64,000 nucleotides of DNA from Prosthecobacter debontii (GCA_945860295.1 CAMAQH010000006.1:122400-186399), one strand, 5' to 3'. Positions 43,192 through 52,574 are shown, counted from the stretch's first letter. The notes: generated by a model from the letters alone, not told the origin. Numbers and translations: made by a program.

Positions 43192-44304
43192 TCAAATAAT
43201 CGGCTTAGAAGGTGCTTGGCTGCGAACGATGTTCATCGCGCCATTCAGTTCACCGCCTGGCTCAATAGAAACCGATCTAGCGGTGATGCTACCATTGACG
43301 GCTCCGTTGCCACCAATGACCAGCGGACCACTGGAAAAGATCGTCCCGGTCACGCGCGATTGGATGTCCGCTTCCTCTGCATAAATGCTGTTGATGAAGG
43401 TGACATCAGCTCCCTTTTCAATGACGAACCTCTTGCATCGAACCTCACCGATGATTGTGCCAACTGTGCGAAAGATGGCATCACCAGAGGTTTCGATGTT
43501 GGCTTCGATGATGCCCTGGCAGCGCAGATCTTTGCAGCGGATGCTTTCTGCTGAGAGATGCCCTCGTTTGCGCACGAGCACGTCACCACGAGTCTTGATG
43601 GACTGCCTGGTCGGCATATTAATCTCCACATCCTCCAGCGAAATGTAAGATCCGCATGTGGGGCAATTGGCCGAGCGCGATGAGCGACTCACCTTGGATT
43701 TGTGGCCGCAATCAAAGCAGTCGGCATCCTTGAAATAGGCATTCCTATACATGCCCTGATCCTTCATCTTCTGAAGCGTGTTGGCTGACATCAGCTCAGG
43801 CGCAGGCGTTGGTGGTGGAGAATTGGATTGGGGCCGACGTTCCATTTGCGGCTCTTCTCTCTCGGCCACTTGTCGCAGTGCTGTGAGGGGCGATTCAACA
43901 TGCTTGGAAACAGGCGCGAGTTGCTGTTTCAAGAAAACACCGAAACCACCCTCTTTCGCTTCTTCAGCCCTGACTGGCTTGATATTCTCTGTGGCTTCTG
44001 AAGTTTGAGCCGGAGTATTAGCAGCTGGTGGAGGTGGTGCAGTCGATACAGGTGCTGGGGAAGCGTTACTTTGTTTTGGCATCTGCCACGCTGCGTCAGC
44101 GTTCATGCCACCGGCACGATTGACCGTCGATGCCGAGACCTGCTTACTGTGGATAGAAAGATGAATGCCACACTTTTTACAAAATGTGGAAACAACCATG
44201 CACGGCTCGAACTGAGCCGCGCCACAGGAAGGACAAACCACTTCAATCTGGCCTTTGGGCGGTGCTGGCCGATCACTTTTCTTACCGAAAAGTCCTCGAA
44301 ACAC
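43192..44304 (-). CDS. Bactofilin with two zinc-ribbon modules
   Basis: A 370-residue polymer-forming cytoskeletal protein. The C-terminal bactofilin beta-helix spans about 230-360 (LRCQGIIEANIETSGDAIFRT, AEEADIQSRVTGTIFSSG). Unusually it carries two Cys4 ribbons: C24/C27 with C42/C45 (CPSCGAAQ and CKKCG) and C196/C199 with C214/C217 (CFDCGH and CPTCGS). A long Pro/Ala/Ser-rich linker (about 75-170) joins the first ribbon to the rest. Bactofilins form filaments at membranes or cell poles; the ribbons may recruit partners. Nineteen bases downstream of a second bactofilin gene. Confidence 0.85.
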   Translation of the reverse strand: MFRGLFGKKSDRPAPPKGQIEVVCPSCGAAQFEPCMVVSTFCKKCGIHLSIHSKQVSASTVNRAGGMNADAAWQMPKQSNASPAPVSTAPPPPAANTPAQTSEATENIKPVRAEEAKEGGFGVFLKQQLAPVSKHVESPLTALRQVAEREEPQMERRPQSNSPPPTPAPELMSANTLQKMKDQGMYRNAYFKDADCFDCGHKSKVSRSSRSANCPTCGSYISLEDVEINMPTRQSIKTRGDVLVRKRGHLSAESIRCKDLRCQGIIEANIETSGDAIFRTVGTIIGEVRCKRFVIEKGADVTFINSIYAEEADIQSRVTGTIFSSGPLVIGGNGAVNGSITARSVSIEPGGELNGAMNIVRSQAPSKPII

Positions 44305-44323
44305 TCAGGTGGGATTTCGTGGG

Positions 44324-44842
44324 TTAGGGTTGTGGGCGAGCAATCGGGGCTGTGTTAGACTTTGTTTCAGCCTTTTTGCCCACGGATGATTGACCCATGA
44401 ATGTGGCACCTTCTTCGATGGAAAGTGTGCCAGCACTGATGTCGCCGACAAGAATTGCATTGCTTTTCAGTTCGCAGCGTTCTTGCACGATGATATTACC
44501 TTCGACTTTACCGAAGATGATGACCGAGCGGGTCTTCACCTCACCCTTGATCAGAGCGTTCTCACCCACGGTGAGGCTACCATCAGAGATCACTTCACCT
44601 TCGATTTTACCGTCGATAATGAGGTCATGGGAGAATTTGATCGAACCTTTGATTTCGACGTCGTTTGAGAGAACATTTTTGCTTGAGGTCATATTAAATG
44701 AGGATGATGCGCGTTGTGATTGTGCAGCGGGAGCCGTGTGAGAGAGGACCGGAGTGCGTGCGGCTGATTGTGCCGACGAAGGTGCCTCTGGACGCGTATC
44801 CTTGTGCGCTTCTGATGGTTGTCCGATGATTTGCCTGAGCAT
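44324..44842 (-). CDS. Bactofilin (polymer-forming cytoskeletal protein)
   Basis: A 172-residue bactofilin. After a Ser/Ala/Pro-rich disordered N-terminus (about 1-55), the beta-helix core is VLSNDVEIKGSIKFSHDLII, GKIEGEVISDGSLTVGENAL, IKGEVKTRSVIIFGKVEGNI and ISAGTLSIEEGATFMG. It is the upstream member of a two-bactofilin operon. An ATG at the MTSSKNV position is an alternative start. Tandem bactofilins often build one filament or two interacting ones. Confidence 0.9.
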   Translation of the reverse strand: MLRQIIGQPSEAHKDTRPEAPSSAQSAARTPVLSHTAPAAQSQRASSSFNMTSSKNVLSNDVEIKGSIKFSHDLIIDGKIEGEVISDGSLTVGENALIKGEVKTRSVIIFGKVEGNIIVQERCELKSNAILVGDISAGTLSIEEGATFMGQSSVGKKAETKSNTAPIARPQP

Positions 44843-45037
44843 AGCCTTAATTATAGCGGTTGGCGGCGTTGAGTGTCAACGTTCTCGTCATTTTATTTCT
44901 AGATATGGTTAAACGTTGCTACTAGACGATATTAAATGCATTTCTTGAGCCATCTTCATCACATGTTATTGCCGACTATTTCAACAACCTGACGTCGCCT
45001 TGACTCAGAGCCCGTTTGAAGCAAGCCTCAGTTCCCC

Positions 45038-46735
45038 ATGTCCAACCCTGCTCCAGCAACTGCCTCCCTAGATTTCATCCGTGAAATGATCGCTGCTGAT
45101 GTCTCCGCAAAACGCAATGAAGGCTGGGTCGTCACCCGCTTCCCGCCTGAACCTAATGGCTACCTGCACATTGGGCATGCCAAGAGTATTTGCCTGAATT
45201 TTGGTCTATCTCTGGAGAATGCTCCGAAGGCGCGCTGCCACCTTCGGTTTGATGATACCAACCCGACCAAAGAGGAGGTCGAATATGTGGACAGTATTCA
45301 GGAGGATGTTAAGTGGCTCGGTTTCGATTGGGGTGATCATCTCTTTTATGCCAGTGACTACTTTGAGAAACTCTATGCTTTCGCTGTGAACCTCATCAAC
45401 AAAGGTCTTGCCTACGTCGATGACCAAACTCCTGAGCAGATGCGTGCGACTCGTGGCACACTCACGGCACCTGGAACTGCCAGCCCGTTTCGTGACCGCT
45501 CGGTGAAGGAAAACTTGGATCTATTCGCGCAGATGCGCGCGGGTGATTTTAAAGAAGGTGAAAAAGTGCTGCGAGCCAAGATCGACATGGCATCGCCGAA
45601 TATGAACATGCGTGATCCAGCCATCTACCGAATCTTGCGCGCGCATCATCACCGCACGGGCGACGCCTGGTGCATCTACCCGATGTATGATTACGCGCAT
45701 CCGTTGAGCGATGCGTTGGAGTCTATCACTCACAGTCTCTGCACTCTGGAGTTTGAGCACCATCGCCCGCTCTATGAGTGGCTTATTGCTAATGTTGATG
45801 GCTTGCCGAGCCAGCCTTATCAGCGCGAGTTCGCCAGACTAAACCTAACCTTCACAGTGATGAGTAAGCGTAAGCTGTTGCGTCTTGTGAAAGAAGGACT
45901 CGTTAATGGCTGGGATGACCCACGAATGCCTACCATCAGTGGCATTCGTCGCCGTGGCTACACGCCCACAGCCATTCGCAACTTTTGCAAAAGCATCGGT
46001 ATGACCAAGTATCCATCGCTCACTGAACTCGGCTTTCTTGAGCATACCGTGCGTGAGGATTTGAATCAACATGCCCAGCGTGTATATGCCGTTCTTCGTC
46101 CGATCAAAGTGGTACTAACTAACTATCCAGACGGGCAGGTCGAGCACGTTGAGTTGACGAACAACCCGGAAAATGAAGCCGATGGCAAGCGTCAGGTGCC
46201 ATTGAGTCGTGAGCTTTTCATCGATGCCGACGACTTCATGGAGACACCTAGCCAAGGCTTCCATCGCCTCGTGCCTGGGGGTGAAGTACGCCTCAAGTAT
46301 GCCTTCTGCATTATCTGTCATGAAGTTATCAAAGGCGCCGATGGCAGCATCATTGAACTGCATTGCACCTATGACGACACCACCCGACATGGAGCTAAAC
46401 CTGTGGGTCGTCCAAAGGTCAAAGGCACGATCCACTGGGTCAGTGCTGCTCACGCACTCGATGTCGAGGTCCGTCTATACGACAAACTCTTCACCGTCGA
46501 ACAGCCAGAAGAATCTGCGGGTGAAGATGGTGACTTCACCCAGTTTATGAATCCGCAGTCGCTCGAAGTCATCACCGCCAAAATTGAGCCCTCTGTGGCT
46601 GCTGCCAAACCTGGAGCGCACTACCAATTCGAGCGCGTTGGTTACTTCTACACCGACCCCAAGGACAGCCTGCCAGGAAAACCTGTGTTTAACCGCACTG
46701 TGCAGCTCAAGGATGGCTTCCTGAAGACCAAGTGA
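45038..46735 (+). CDS. glnS: Glutamine--tRNA ligase
   Basis: A 565-residue class I synthetase. HIGH motif GYLHIGHAKSICLNF at about residue 40, KMSKS-like VMSKRKL near 275, and LRFDDTNPTKEEVEYV and RGYTPTAIRNF are typical of GlnRS. The C-terminal anticodon-binding beta-barrel domains are complete (EHVELTNNPE, FTQFMNPQSLEVI, FERVGYFYTDPKD). It charges tRNA-Gln directly. A 195-base region without genes precedes it. The ABC ATPase gene starts three bases after its stop. Confidence 0.96.
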   Translation: MSNPAPATASLDFIREMIAADVSAKRNEGWVVTRFPPEPNGYLHIGHAKSICLNFGLSLENAPKARCHLRFDDTNPTKEEVEYVDSIQEDVKWLGFDWGDHLFYASDYFEKLYAFAVNLINKGLAYVDDQTPEQMRATRGTLTAPGTASPFRDRSVKENLDLFAQMRAGDFKEGEKVLRAKIDMASPNMNMRDPAIYRILRAHHHRTGDAWCIYPMYDYAHPLSDALESITHSLCTLEFEHHRPLYEWLIANVDGLPSQPYQREFARLNLTFTVMSKRKLLRLVKEGLVNGWDDPRMPTISGIRRRGYTPTAIRNFCKSIGMTKYPSLTELGFLEHTVREDLNQHAQRVYAVLRPIKVVLTNYPDGQVEHVELTNNPENEADGKRQVPLSRELFIDADDFMETPSQGFHRLVPGGEVRLKYAFCIICHEVIKGADGSIIELHCTYDDTTRHGAKPVGRPKVKGTIHWVSAAHALDVEVRLYDKLFTVEQPEESAGEDGDFTQFMNPQSLEVITAKIEPSVAAAKPGAHYQFERVGYFYTDPKDSLPGKPVFNRTVQLKDGFLKTK

Positions 46736-46738
46736 GAC

Positions 46739-47524
46739 ATGCCTTCTGAATCCATTCTGCGCGTTCAAAACGCCACCTTCATCCGCGGCGGGCGGCGTAT
46801 TCTCGATGACATCTCATGGCGTGTCGTGCGCGGCCAGCACTGGTGTGTGCTCGGACCGAATGGCTGCGGCAAAACTTCACTCATCAATCTCATCACGGGT
46901 TATGAACCTGCTACGGACGGCATCGTCCACATCGGGGATGAAACCTTTGGCAATAGCGACTGGCGTGAGGTGCGCAAGACGGTGGGTTTGGTGACCAACA
47001 CACTCACGACATTCATCGAGTCATCAGAACCTGTGCTGCATGTCATCGCCAGTGGTCGTGATGCCAAGCTCAACCTTTGGCATGCACCCACCAGCACGCT
47101 GAAGAAGCAGGCTTCTGGACTTCTTGAAGCAGTTGGTTGCACTTATCTTCGGAAGTCTCTTTGGGGCACACTCTCTCAGGGTGAAAAACAAAAAGTGCTC
47201 ATTTGTCGCGCACTCATGGCTCGCTTTGAAGTGCTGATTCTTGATGAGCCTTGCGCGGGACTCGACCCTGTAGCTCGCGAGCAATTTCTCGACTGGATGA
47301 GTCAAATCTCAAGCTGGCCAGAAGCAGCCTCACTTGTCATGGTCACGCATCATGTCGAAGAAATCCTCCCCTGCATTTCCCACGTTCTCATGCTGCGCGC
47401 TGGGCGTGTTTTATGTCAGGGTGAAAAACAAAAGATGCTGACCAGTCCGGCCTTGAGTGCGCTCTATGGATCACCCGTAAAACTCAATCAGAAAGCAGGG
47501 CGCTATGCTCTCAGAGTCATGTAA
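46739..47524 (+). CDS. ABC transporter ATP-binding protein
   Basis: A 261-residue ATPase with Walker A GPNGCGKTS, signature LSQGEKQKV, Walker B LILDEPCAGLDP and switch histidine in VTHHVEEI. There is no permease gene nearby. It resembles ModF/PhnC-like single-domain ATPases, some of which act in translation or molybdate handling, but no substrate can be inferred. It is probably co-transcribed with glnS. Confidence 0.86.
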   Translation: MPSESILRVQNATFIRGGRRILDDISWRVVRGQHWCVLGPNGCGKTSLINLITGYEPATDGIVHIGDETFGNSDWREVRKTVGLVTNTLTTFIESSEPVLHVIASGRDAKLNLWHAPTSTLKKQASGLLEAVGCTYLRKSLWGTLSQGEKQKVLICRALMARFEVLILDEPCAGLDPVAREQFLDWMSQISSWPEAASLVMVTHHVEEILPCISHVLMLRAGRVLCQGEKQKMLTSPALSALYGSPVKLNQKAGRYALRVM

Positions 47525-47982
47525 ACAATGTCGGCTGTCGAGGAAGAGTAAGGAACCTTTCTTCATAGTCCACATCATAGCAGGTGATGAGCTTCTTCTT
47601 CACCACTCTGTTTATGGGTGGGTATAATGCCGTCCACGATAGTGAAGAAGAACCAGCCTGCGCGGATGGATTTCTACCACAGTTCCTATGTCGCCGTCGT
47701 CCTGCAGATGTCACAACATCCTTTGTATAGACGAGTTTGCATTCGCCGCAGCCGTCATTGAAGTCGAAGATTTACATTGCGAGATTGGATGCTCGCAGAG
47801 CTCAGACTAGTGAAGTTTTCTCTATGGTTATCCTATTTCTAGCCTTGTCTCACTTGATGCGCACAACAAAGAGAATGCGTTGTTTAAAGCCTGAGTTTCA
47901 GCGATGCGGCGGACTGAGGTCCGCCGCAATTTGAGCGGGCTGAATTCCAATTCACCTTCGGCAGGTTGATGTCTGCCTGTGC
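47525..47982. other. 458-base gap without a recognisable gene
   Basis: No coding region with family resemblance was found on either strand; the short open frames lack start context and recognisable motifs. It contains a perfect palindrome (see 47905-47928). Confidence 0.6.
47905..47928. repeat. Perfect 24-base palindrome TGCGGCGGAC-tgag-GTCCGCCGCA
   Basis: Ten perfectly paired GC-rich bases around a four-base loop, in the gap between the convergent ABC ATPase and pilT. It is a strong hairpin on both strands and can serve as a bidirectional terminator. The form also suits a dispersed REP-type element. Confidence 0.65.
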
Positions 47983-49092
47983 TCACTTCTTCTTAGATTC
48001 ATCACCACCACCAGCATTAGCGACGGCTTGCTCTTCAGGTGGCAGGAAGGCTTTGAAGCGGCCTTTGTCGATGGCTTTCATGTAGGCCTCCATCGGTGTG
48101 ACGTAGCCGTCGCGAAGTTTTTGCCAGATGGCATCATCCATGAATTGCATGCCGAGGGCTTTGCCGCCAATGATGACGTCGTAGAGCTTCTGTGTGGCAC
48201 CTTCACGGATGATGGAACCGACCGCTGGCGTGGCGACCATGATCTCATTGACGGCTGCACGGCCTTTGCCGTCGGCTTTTTTCATGAGAAGCTGGGCGAC
48301 GACGCCTTTGAGCGAGGCGGCAAGCATGGTGCGCACCTGACTCTGCTGCTCAGCGGGGAAGACGTCGATGATACGGTCAACGGTTTTACGGGCGTTGTTG
48401 GTGTGAAGCGTGCCAAAGACGAGGAGTCCAGTTTCTGCCGCTGTCAGGGCGAGAGAAATGGTTTCAAGGTCGCGCATTTCCCCCACAAGAACGATATCGG
48501 CATCTTCACGCAGAGCAGCGCGGAGGCCGTCGGCAAATGAGGGTGTCTGGATGGGCACTTCACGCTGGGTGATGATGCTCTTCTTATTCCTATGAACGAA
48601 TTCGATGGGCTCCTCGATCGTGATGATGTGGCGGCGGAAGTTGGTATTGATGTAATCGAGCAGGGCAGCCAGCGTGGTGGACTTGCCAGAGCCGGTGGGG
48701 CCGGTGACGAGTACGAGGCCGCTGCGCATGTGACCGAATTCTTTGACGATGGGTGGGATGCCTAGCTGCTCAAGGCTGGCGATCTTGGTCGGGATGATAC
48801 GGAACACGCAGGCGTAGCCGTTTTGCTGCTTGAGGTAATTGCAGCGGAAGCGGTGATCGGCGTCCATTTCATAAGCGAAATCGAGATCGCCTTTTTCAAG
48901 ATAGCGCTCCCAGCTATGGGGTTCACAAATCTCACGCATCATAGTCTCCATGACGGTGGCAGTGAGGGCTTCTTCAGCGATGGGGCGGATACCGCCGTGA
49001 ACGCGAACTTTGGCTGGCTGGCCTTGGCTTAGGTGGAGATCGGAACCGCCGAGTTCGATGAGCTTGTGGAAGAGTTGGTCGATGACAGGCAT
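47983..49092 (-). CDS. pilT: Type IV pilus retraction ATPase, PilT family
   Basis: A 369-residue PilT-type ATPase. An N-terminal PAS-like domain is followed by a RecA core with Walker A VTGPTGSGKSTT, the Asp box ITIEEPIEF, Walker B DIVLVGEMRDLETI and the His box FGTLHTNNA. It powers pilus retraction (twitching, DNA uptake). It follows the second PilT-like gene on the same strand. The C-terminal tail (LPPEEQAVANAGGGDESKKK) is charged and probably disordered. Confidence 0.92.
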   Translation of the reverse strand: MPVIDQLFHKLIELGGSDLHLSQGQPAKVRVHGGIRPIAEEALTATVMETMMREICEPHSWERYLEKGDLDFAYEMDADHRFRCNYLKQQNGYACVFRIIPTKIASLEQLGIPPIVKEFGHMRSGLVLVTGPTGSGKSTTLAALLDYINTNFRRHIITIEEPIEFVHRNKKSIITQREVPIQTPSFADGLRAALREDADIVLVGEMRDLETISLALTAAETGLLVFGTLHTNNARKTVDRIIDVFPAEQQSQVRTMLAASLKGVVAQLLMKKADGKGRAAVNEIMVATPAVGSIIREGATQKLYDVIIGGKALGMQFMDDAIWQKLRDGYVTPMEAYMKAIDKGRFKAFLPPEEQAVANAGGGDESKKK

Positions 49093-49126
49093 TGTCTGAA
49101 AAAGTGAAGGATGAGGGGAAAGTGGC

Positions 49127-50233
49127 TTAGCTTGCGAAGAAGATTTTCATCTGCTGCTTGTCTTCGGAACGTGACTCGCACTCTTCGCGACTGATGAGTC
49201 CCTTGGTGTAGAGATTTCTTAGAGAGTCATCCATGGTGATCATGCCGACGTTTTTTCCAGTCTGCATGACGCCATTGAGCATGAAGGTTTTGCCATCACG
49301 AATACAGGCAGCTACGGCGGGTGTATTTACGAGTAATTCGAGAGCCATGACGCGGCCATTGCCATCGATCTTGGGCACGAGTTGCTGTGAGACGATGCCA
49401 CGAAGTGATTCAGATACCATGATGCGGATCTGATCTCGTTGATCGGGCGGGAAGACGTCGAGCACGCGGTCAAGAGTTCGCGCCGAGTTACCAGTGTGCA
49501 GAGTCCCTAGCACTAAGTGCCCAGTTTCAGCCGCAGTGATGGCGAGTGAGATGGTCTCGAGATCGCGCATTTCACCGACCATGATGATGTCAGGATCTTC
49601 ACGTAAAGCTCCACGCAGCGCGGCGGCGAAAGATTGTGTGTGCGTGCCGACTTCTCGTTGGTTTAAATGGCAGCCTTTGGGTTGGAGCACATACTCGATG
49701 GGTTCTTCCAAAGTAATGATGTGATCTTCTCGCTCGATATTGATCGCATCCACGAGTGCGGCGAGCGTGGTGGATTTGCCGCAACCGACGGGGCCTGTGA
49801 CGAGGACGAGTCCGTTGTGGTAGCGAGTCAGGGTGCGCACTGTTTCTGGCAGACCGAGTTCTTCCACGGAGCGCACATGTGTGCTGATGATGCGGAAGGT
49901 GATGTCGATCCCGAGGCGTTGTTTTACGACAGAGGCACGGAAGCGCCCGAAGTCTGGTGAGTAGGCAAAGTCCACGTCACCGCGTGATTCGAGCTTCTTG
50001 ATTTGTTCTTCGTTAAGGAAGCCATAAGCCAAACGGCGACTATCATCAGCGGTGAGGACGGTAGCATTGTTCCAGATAGAGCAAAGATTTCCAAAGCGCC
50101 TCCAGGTGGGCTGTGATGCAGTTGCAAGGTGCAGATCTGAGGCATCATACTGCATGCAGAAACGCAGATAATCATCCACAGAGCCCAGAACGGGCACGAC
50201 ATCTTGAGCGGGAGGGGCGGCTTGGTCAGACAT
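49127..50233 (-). CDS. Second PilT/PilU-type ATPase
   Basis: A 368-residue paralogue from ATG 50233 (MSDQAAPPAQDVVPVLGS). Motifs: Walker A VTGPVGCGKSTT, Asp box ITLEEPIEYVL, Walker B DIIMVGEMRDLETI, His box LGTLHTGNS. It probably acts with PilT as PilU does. The start overlaps the end of the upstream small membrane-protein gene by eight bases, so the ATPases are in an operon with yqjD/yqjE-like genes. Confidence 0.9.
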   Translation of the reverse strand: MSDQAAPPAQDVVPVLGSVDDYLRFCMQYDASDLHLATASQPTWRRFGNLCSIWNNATVLTADDSRRLAYGFLNEEQIKKLESRGDVDFAYSPDFGRFRASVVKQRLGIDITFRIISTHVRSVEELGLPETVRTLTRYHNGLVLVTGPVGCGKSTTLAALVDAINIEREDHIITLEEPIEYVLQPKGCHLNQREVGTHTQSFAAALRGALREDPDIIMVGEMRDLETISLAITAAETGHLVLGTLHTGNSARTLDRVLDVFPPDQRDQIRIMVSESLRGIVSQQLVPKIDGNGRVMALELLVNTPAVAACIRDGKTFMLNGVMQTGKNVGMITMDDSLRNLYTKGLISREECESRSEDKQQMKIFFAS

Positions 50234-50651
50234 GAGAGTTAGGTTCACGCACGGGGGTGGGTGAACCCTCATGCCGGGAGAGATGATTTTGCAGGTAGGA
50301 TTGGAGGAAGCTGGTGCCGTATTTCAGCGCTGTCTGCCGTGCCATGCCGAGCATGGGCGACATTAAAAGCGCAATAAGGCCACTTTTTTTAGCGGAAGAG
50401 TCTGAGATGTCACGCCCAATCTTAGTGCGACGTGAAGGCATGAGCATTTGCCAGAGAAAAAGGCCCCCGACGCCAGAGGCAGAGACCCAGACCCAGAGGT
50501 GCTTTTGCACCGCCTGGCGCAGCAGCTCGCGGGGACTCCACTCGGCTGAGGCAAGGTGGACGTGAACTCCGAGAAGCGATCGTGCTTCTTCGAGGTCTTT
50601 GAGCGCCTGGTGCTTCGGCGTTAGCTTTGTGGCGGTGTTGCGCTGAGCCAT
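50226..50651 (-). CDS. Small membrane-anchored protein (third gene of a yqjDEK-like set)
   Basis: A 141-residue protein with one central hydrophobic segment (about residues 52-70, LWVWVSASGVGGLFLWQML) and a basic stretch after it. No family is firmly recognised, but its place directly after YqjD- and YqjE-like genes parallels the yqjK position in E. coli. It overlaps the gene before it by 31 bases and the PilU-like gene after it by eight. Confidence 0.65.
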   Translation of the reverse strand: MAQRNTATKLTPKHQALKDLEEARSLLGVHVHLASAEWSPRELLRQAVQKHLWVWVSASGVGGLFLWQMLMPSRRTKIGRDISDSSAKKSGLIALLMSPMLGMARQTALKYGTSFLQSYLQNHLSRHEGSPTPVREPNSHV

Positions 50652-51007
50652 TCGCGGTCGCGTTGGAATTGATGAAACGTTTCCTCAAACACCCGCAAAC
50701 GGCGCAGCCGAGACAGGAGCAAGAACAGGAAGATGAAACCGAGCAGTAGATGCAATCCGGCTGCGCTTAGTGCGACGTAATACCAAGGCCAGTGCCGTGA
50801 TTCTGCGATGAGCCAGATCACTGCTGGCATGGCCAACATCCACCCACAGAGCAGGCTGCCAGAGAGCACGGCGGCGAGTGCTATGATGCTGGTGAATTTG
50901 ACGCCTGCCTCTTGGGCCTCGATCTGTAATAGCCGCCCGCGCGCCTCGGCATAAAGCGCGAGGGCGCGTAGCAGTGACTTCAGTCGAGAGACTTCCAGGT
51001 CCATCAT
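50621..51007 (-). CDS. YqjE-like (phage holin superfamily/Holin-X) membrane protein
   Basis: A 128-residue protein with a charged amphipathic N-terminus, two long transmembrane helices (about 37-62 and 74-98, FTSIIALAAVLSGSLLCGW and YVALSAAGLHLLLGFIF) and a basic C-terminal helix. This is the pattern of the Holin-X/YqjE family that accompanies DUF883 proteins. It is found in the inner membrane and its function is not known. Confidence 0.75.
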   Translation of the reverse strand: MMDLEVSRLKSLLRALALYAEARGRLLQIEAQEAGVKFTSIIALAAVLSGSLLCGWMLAMPAVIWLIAESRHWPWYYVALSAAGLHLLLGFIFLFLLLSRLRRLRVFEETFHQFQRDREWLSATPPQS

Positions 51008-51028
51008 GCAGGTGTGTGTCTTTGACGA

Positions 51029-51418
51029 TTAACGGCGCAGCAGCAATCCGACAAAGAGTCCCACGCCAAAGGCAGTGAGCAGGGCCTGACGTGGCTTTTC
51101 ACGCGCCATCACCTCGGCCTCACTCATGAGGGCTTCGTAGCGCTCCTTGGCCTGACCGAGGGCGTCATCGGCATAGCCTCGGATGTCGCCAGCCTTATCT
51201 TGAAAGCCGGATTTCAACTCGGCTGCCTTTTGCTCAGCCGAATTTTTGAAATGCTGAGCGCGTGCGCCTGCTGCATCACGGAGTTCACTGGCTTTTTGAG
51301 AAGCGGCTGCGCGGAGTTCTTCTGCGGCTTTCAGCGCAGTGGTTTTCGCTGCTTGGAAGGGGTCTTGGGAAGCGTGGCTGCCGAAGCCGAGATCTGATAG
51401 AGGTGAGGTGTCGTTCAT
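51029..51418 (-). CDS. DUF883/YqjD-ElaB-like membrane-anchored protein
   Basis: A 129-residue protein from ATG 51418 (MNDTSPLSDLGFGSH). A long Ala/Lys/Glu-rich coiled coil (about 25-105) leads to a C-terminal glycine-zipper transmembrane helix (ALLTAFGVGLFVGLLLRR), exactly the DUF883 layout. E. coli YqjD and ElaB bind ribosomes at the inner membrane in stationary phase; the same role here is inference. First gene of a five-gene operon ending in pilT. Confidence 0.82.
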   Translation of the reverse strand: MNDTSPLSDLGFGSHASQDPFQAAKTTALKAAEELRAAASQKASELRDAAGARAQHFKNSAEQKAAELKSGFQDKAGDIRGYADDALGQAKERYEALMSEAEVMAREKPRQALLTAFGVGLFVGLLLRR

Positions 51419-51541
51419 GATGATTTGCTCTTGTTGTGTGCGACTAAAGGCGATCTCGTCCGGAAGGCGAGGAAAAAAACTTTCCCTGATTTGTGCAGGA
51501 TGCTTGGCAAAGCGGTCACTGCTGGATGAAAGTAGATAAAT

Positions 51542-51560
51542 GACGGACTCGCTGTCCGTC
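51542..51560. promoter_or_regulatory. Small palindrome GACGGAC-tcgct-GTCCGTC in a divergent promoter region
   Basis: Seven perfectly paired bases around a five-base loop, in the 180-base gap between the DUF883 operon and the divergent NagB-like gene. It could be a regulator site or a hairpin in one leader. Confidence 0.4.
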
Positions 51561-51598
51561 TTGATTCCCCAACCTACCGCCCCAATCGAACCACACCC

Positions 51599-52537
51599 AT
51601 GTCTCGCAAACTCAGCCACATCGCCCCCGACTGGTGGGACTACACCACGCTCGATTCTTCTTTGATCAATGACGCTGCCCGTCTCACCGAGCGCGATCTG
51701 CGCCAGCTCTCACGGCCCGGTTTTAAAGTGGTCATGTATGACACGCTGGAAGATTTTTATTTGGCTGAGGCACTGGAATACATCCACGCTTGGAAGCAGG
51801 CCACACCAGATAATCCAGCGGGCATCTGCGGTCCAGTTGGCCCTACCGAGCAACTCCCGCTTGTGGCGCGTCTTATCAACGACCTTGGCATCTCAATCAA
51901 AGATGGTCACTTCTGGGGCATGGATGAATGGTATGACCCTGAAACAAAAAAAGAAGTCAGCATGGACCATCCGCTTTCCTTTGAGAAAGCTGACCGCGAG
52001 CTGTGTTTTGACCGCATTCAGAAGAAGCTCGTTATGCCTGACACCCAGCTTCATTTCCCAAAGGCTGACACTGCGCCCTACATCAAGAGCTGGAGCAGTG
52101 GCGTGCGCTGCATCGTTATGCAGGGCGGCCAAGGCGACATCAAGCATTGGGCTTTCAATGATCCGCTCAAGCGCACCGGCAAGTGGAAGAACGAGCCGCC
52201 GCCGCCTGCGGAGTATCGCAAGCTAGGCACTCGCATCGTCGAACTGCATCCCATCACCCTCATGCAGAATGCCCGCACGTCTGGCGGTGGAAACATCACC
52301 ATGGTTCCCCAGACCGCCATCACGGTCGGTCCGAAAGAAACCTGGAATGCCGAGAAGGTCAGTATCTGGCAGGCCGGTATGCACGATAACCCACTCGGCC
52401 AGCGCCTCAGCGCACTCATGATCTCCAAGCGCCTCGCCGATTCCTCAGTGCCGATGTCGCTTCTGGCTGATCATCAGAACGTCCAGTTCAACTACTACCG
52501 CGGCGGTCTCGGCACCTGTGCGGTTGAGATGCACTAA
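51599..52537 (+). CDS. NagB-like glucosamine-6-phosphate isomerase-family protein
   Basis: A 312-residue protein of the NagB/6-phosphogluconolactonase fold. Recognisable blocks are [38 protein letters not shown] and [16 protein letters not shown]. The family is related to glucosamine-6-phosphate deaminase but longer, and its exact substrate is not fixed by sequence. It begins at ATG 51599. The region following it is the remnant of a fused esterase/gluconolactonase gene, suggesting a former sugar-degradation locus. Confidence 0.8.
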   Translation: MSRKLSHIAPDWWDYTTLDSSLINDAARLTERDLRQLSRPGFKVVMYDTLEDFYLAEALEYIHAWKQATPDNPAGICGPVGPTEQLPLVARLINDLGISIKDGHFWGMDEWYDPETKKEVSMDHPLSFEKADRELCFDRIQKKLVMPDTQLHFPKADTAPYIKSWSSGVRCIVMQGGQGDIKHWAFNDPLKRTGKWKNEPPPPAEYRKLGTRIVELHPITLMQNARTSGGGNITMVPQTAITVGPKETWNAEKVSIWQAGMHDNPLGQRLSALMISKRLADSSVPMSLLADHQNVQFNYYRGGLGTCAVEMH

Positions 52538-52574
52538 CGAAGGTGGTTACGCGTCCCGTCTGATATCGGCCTGG

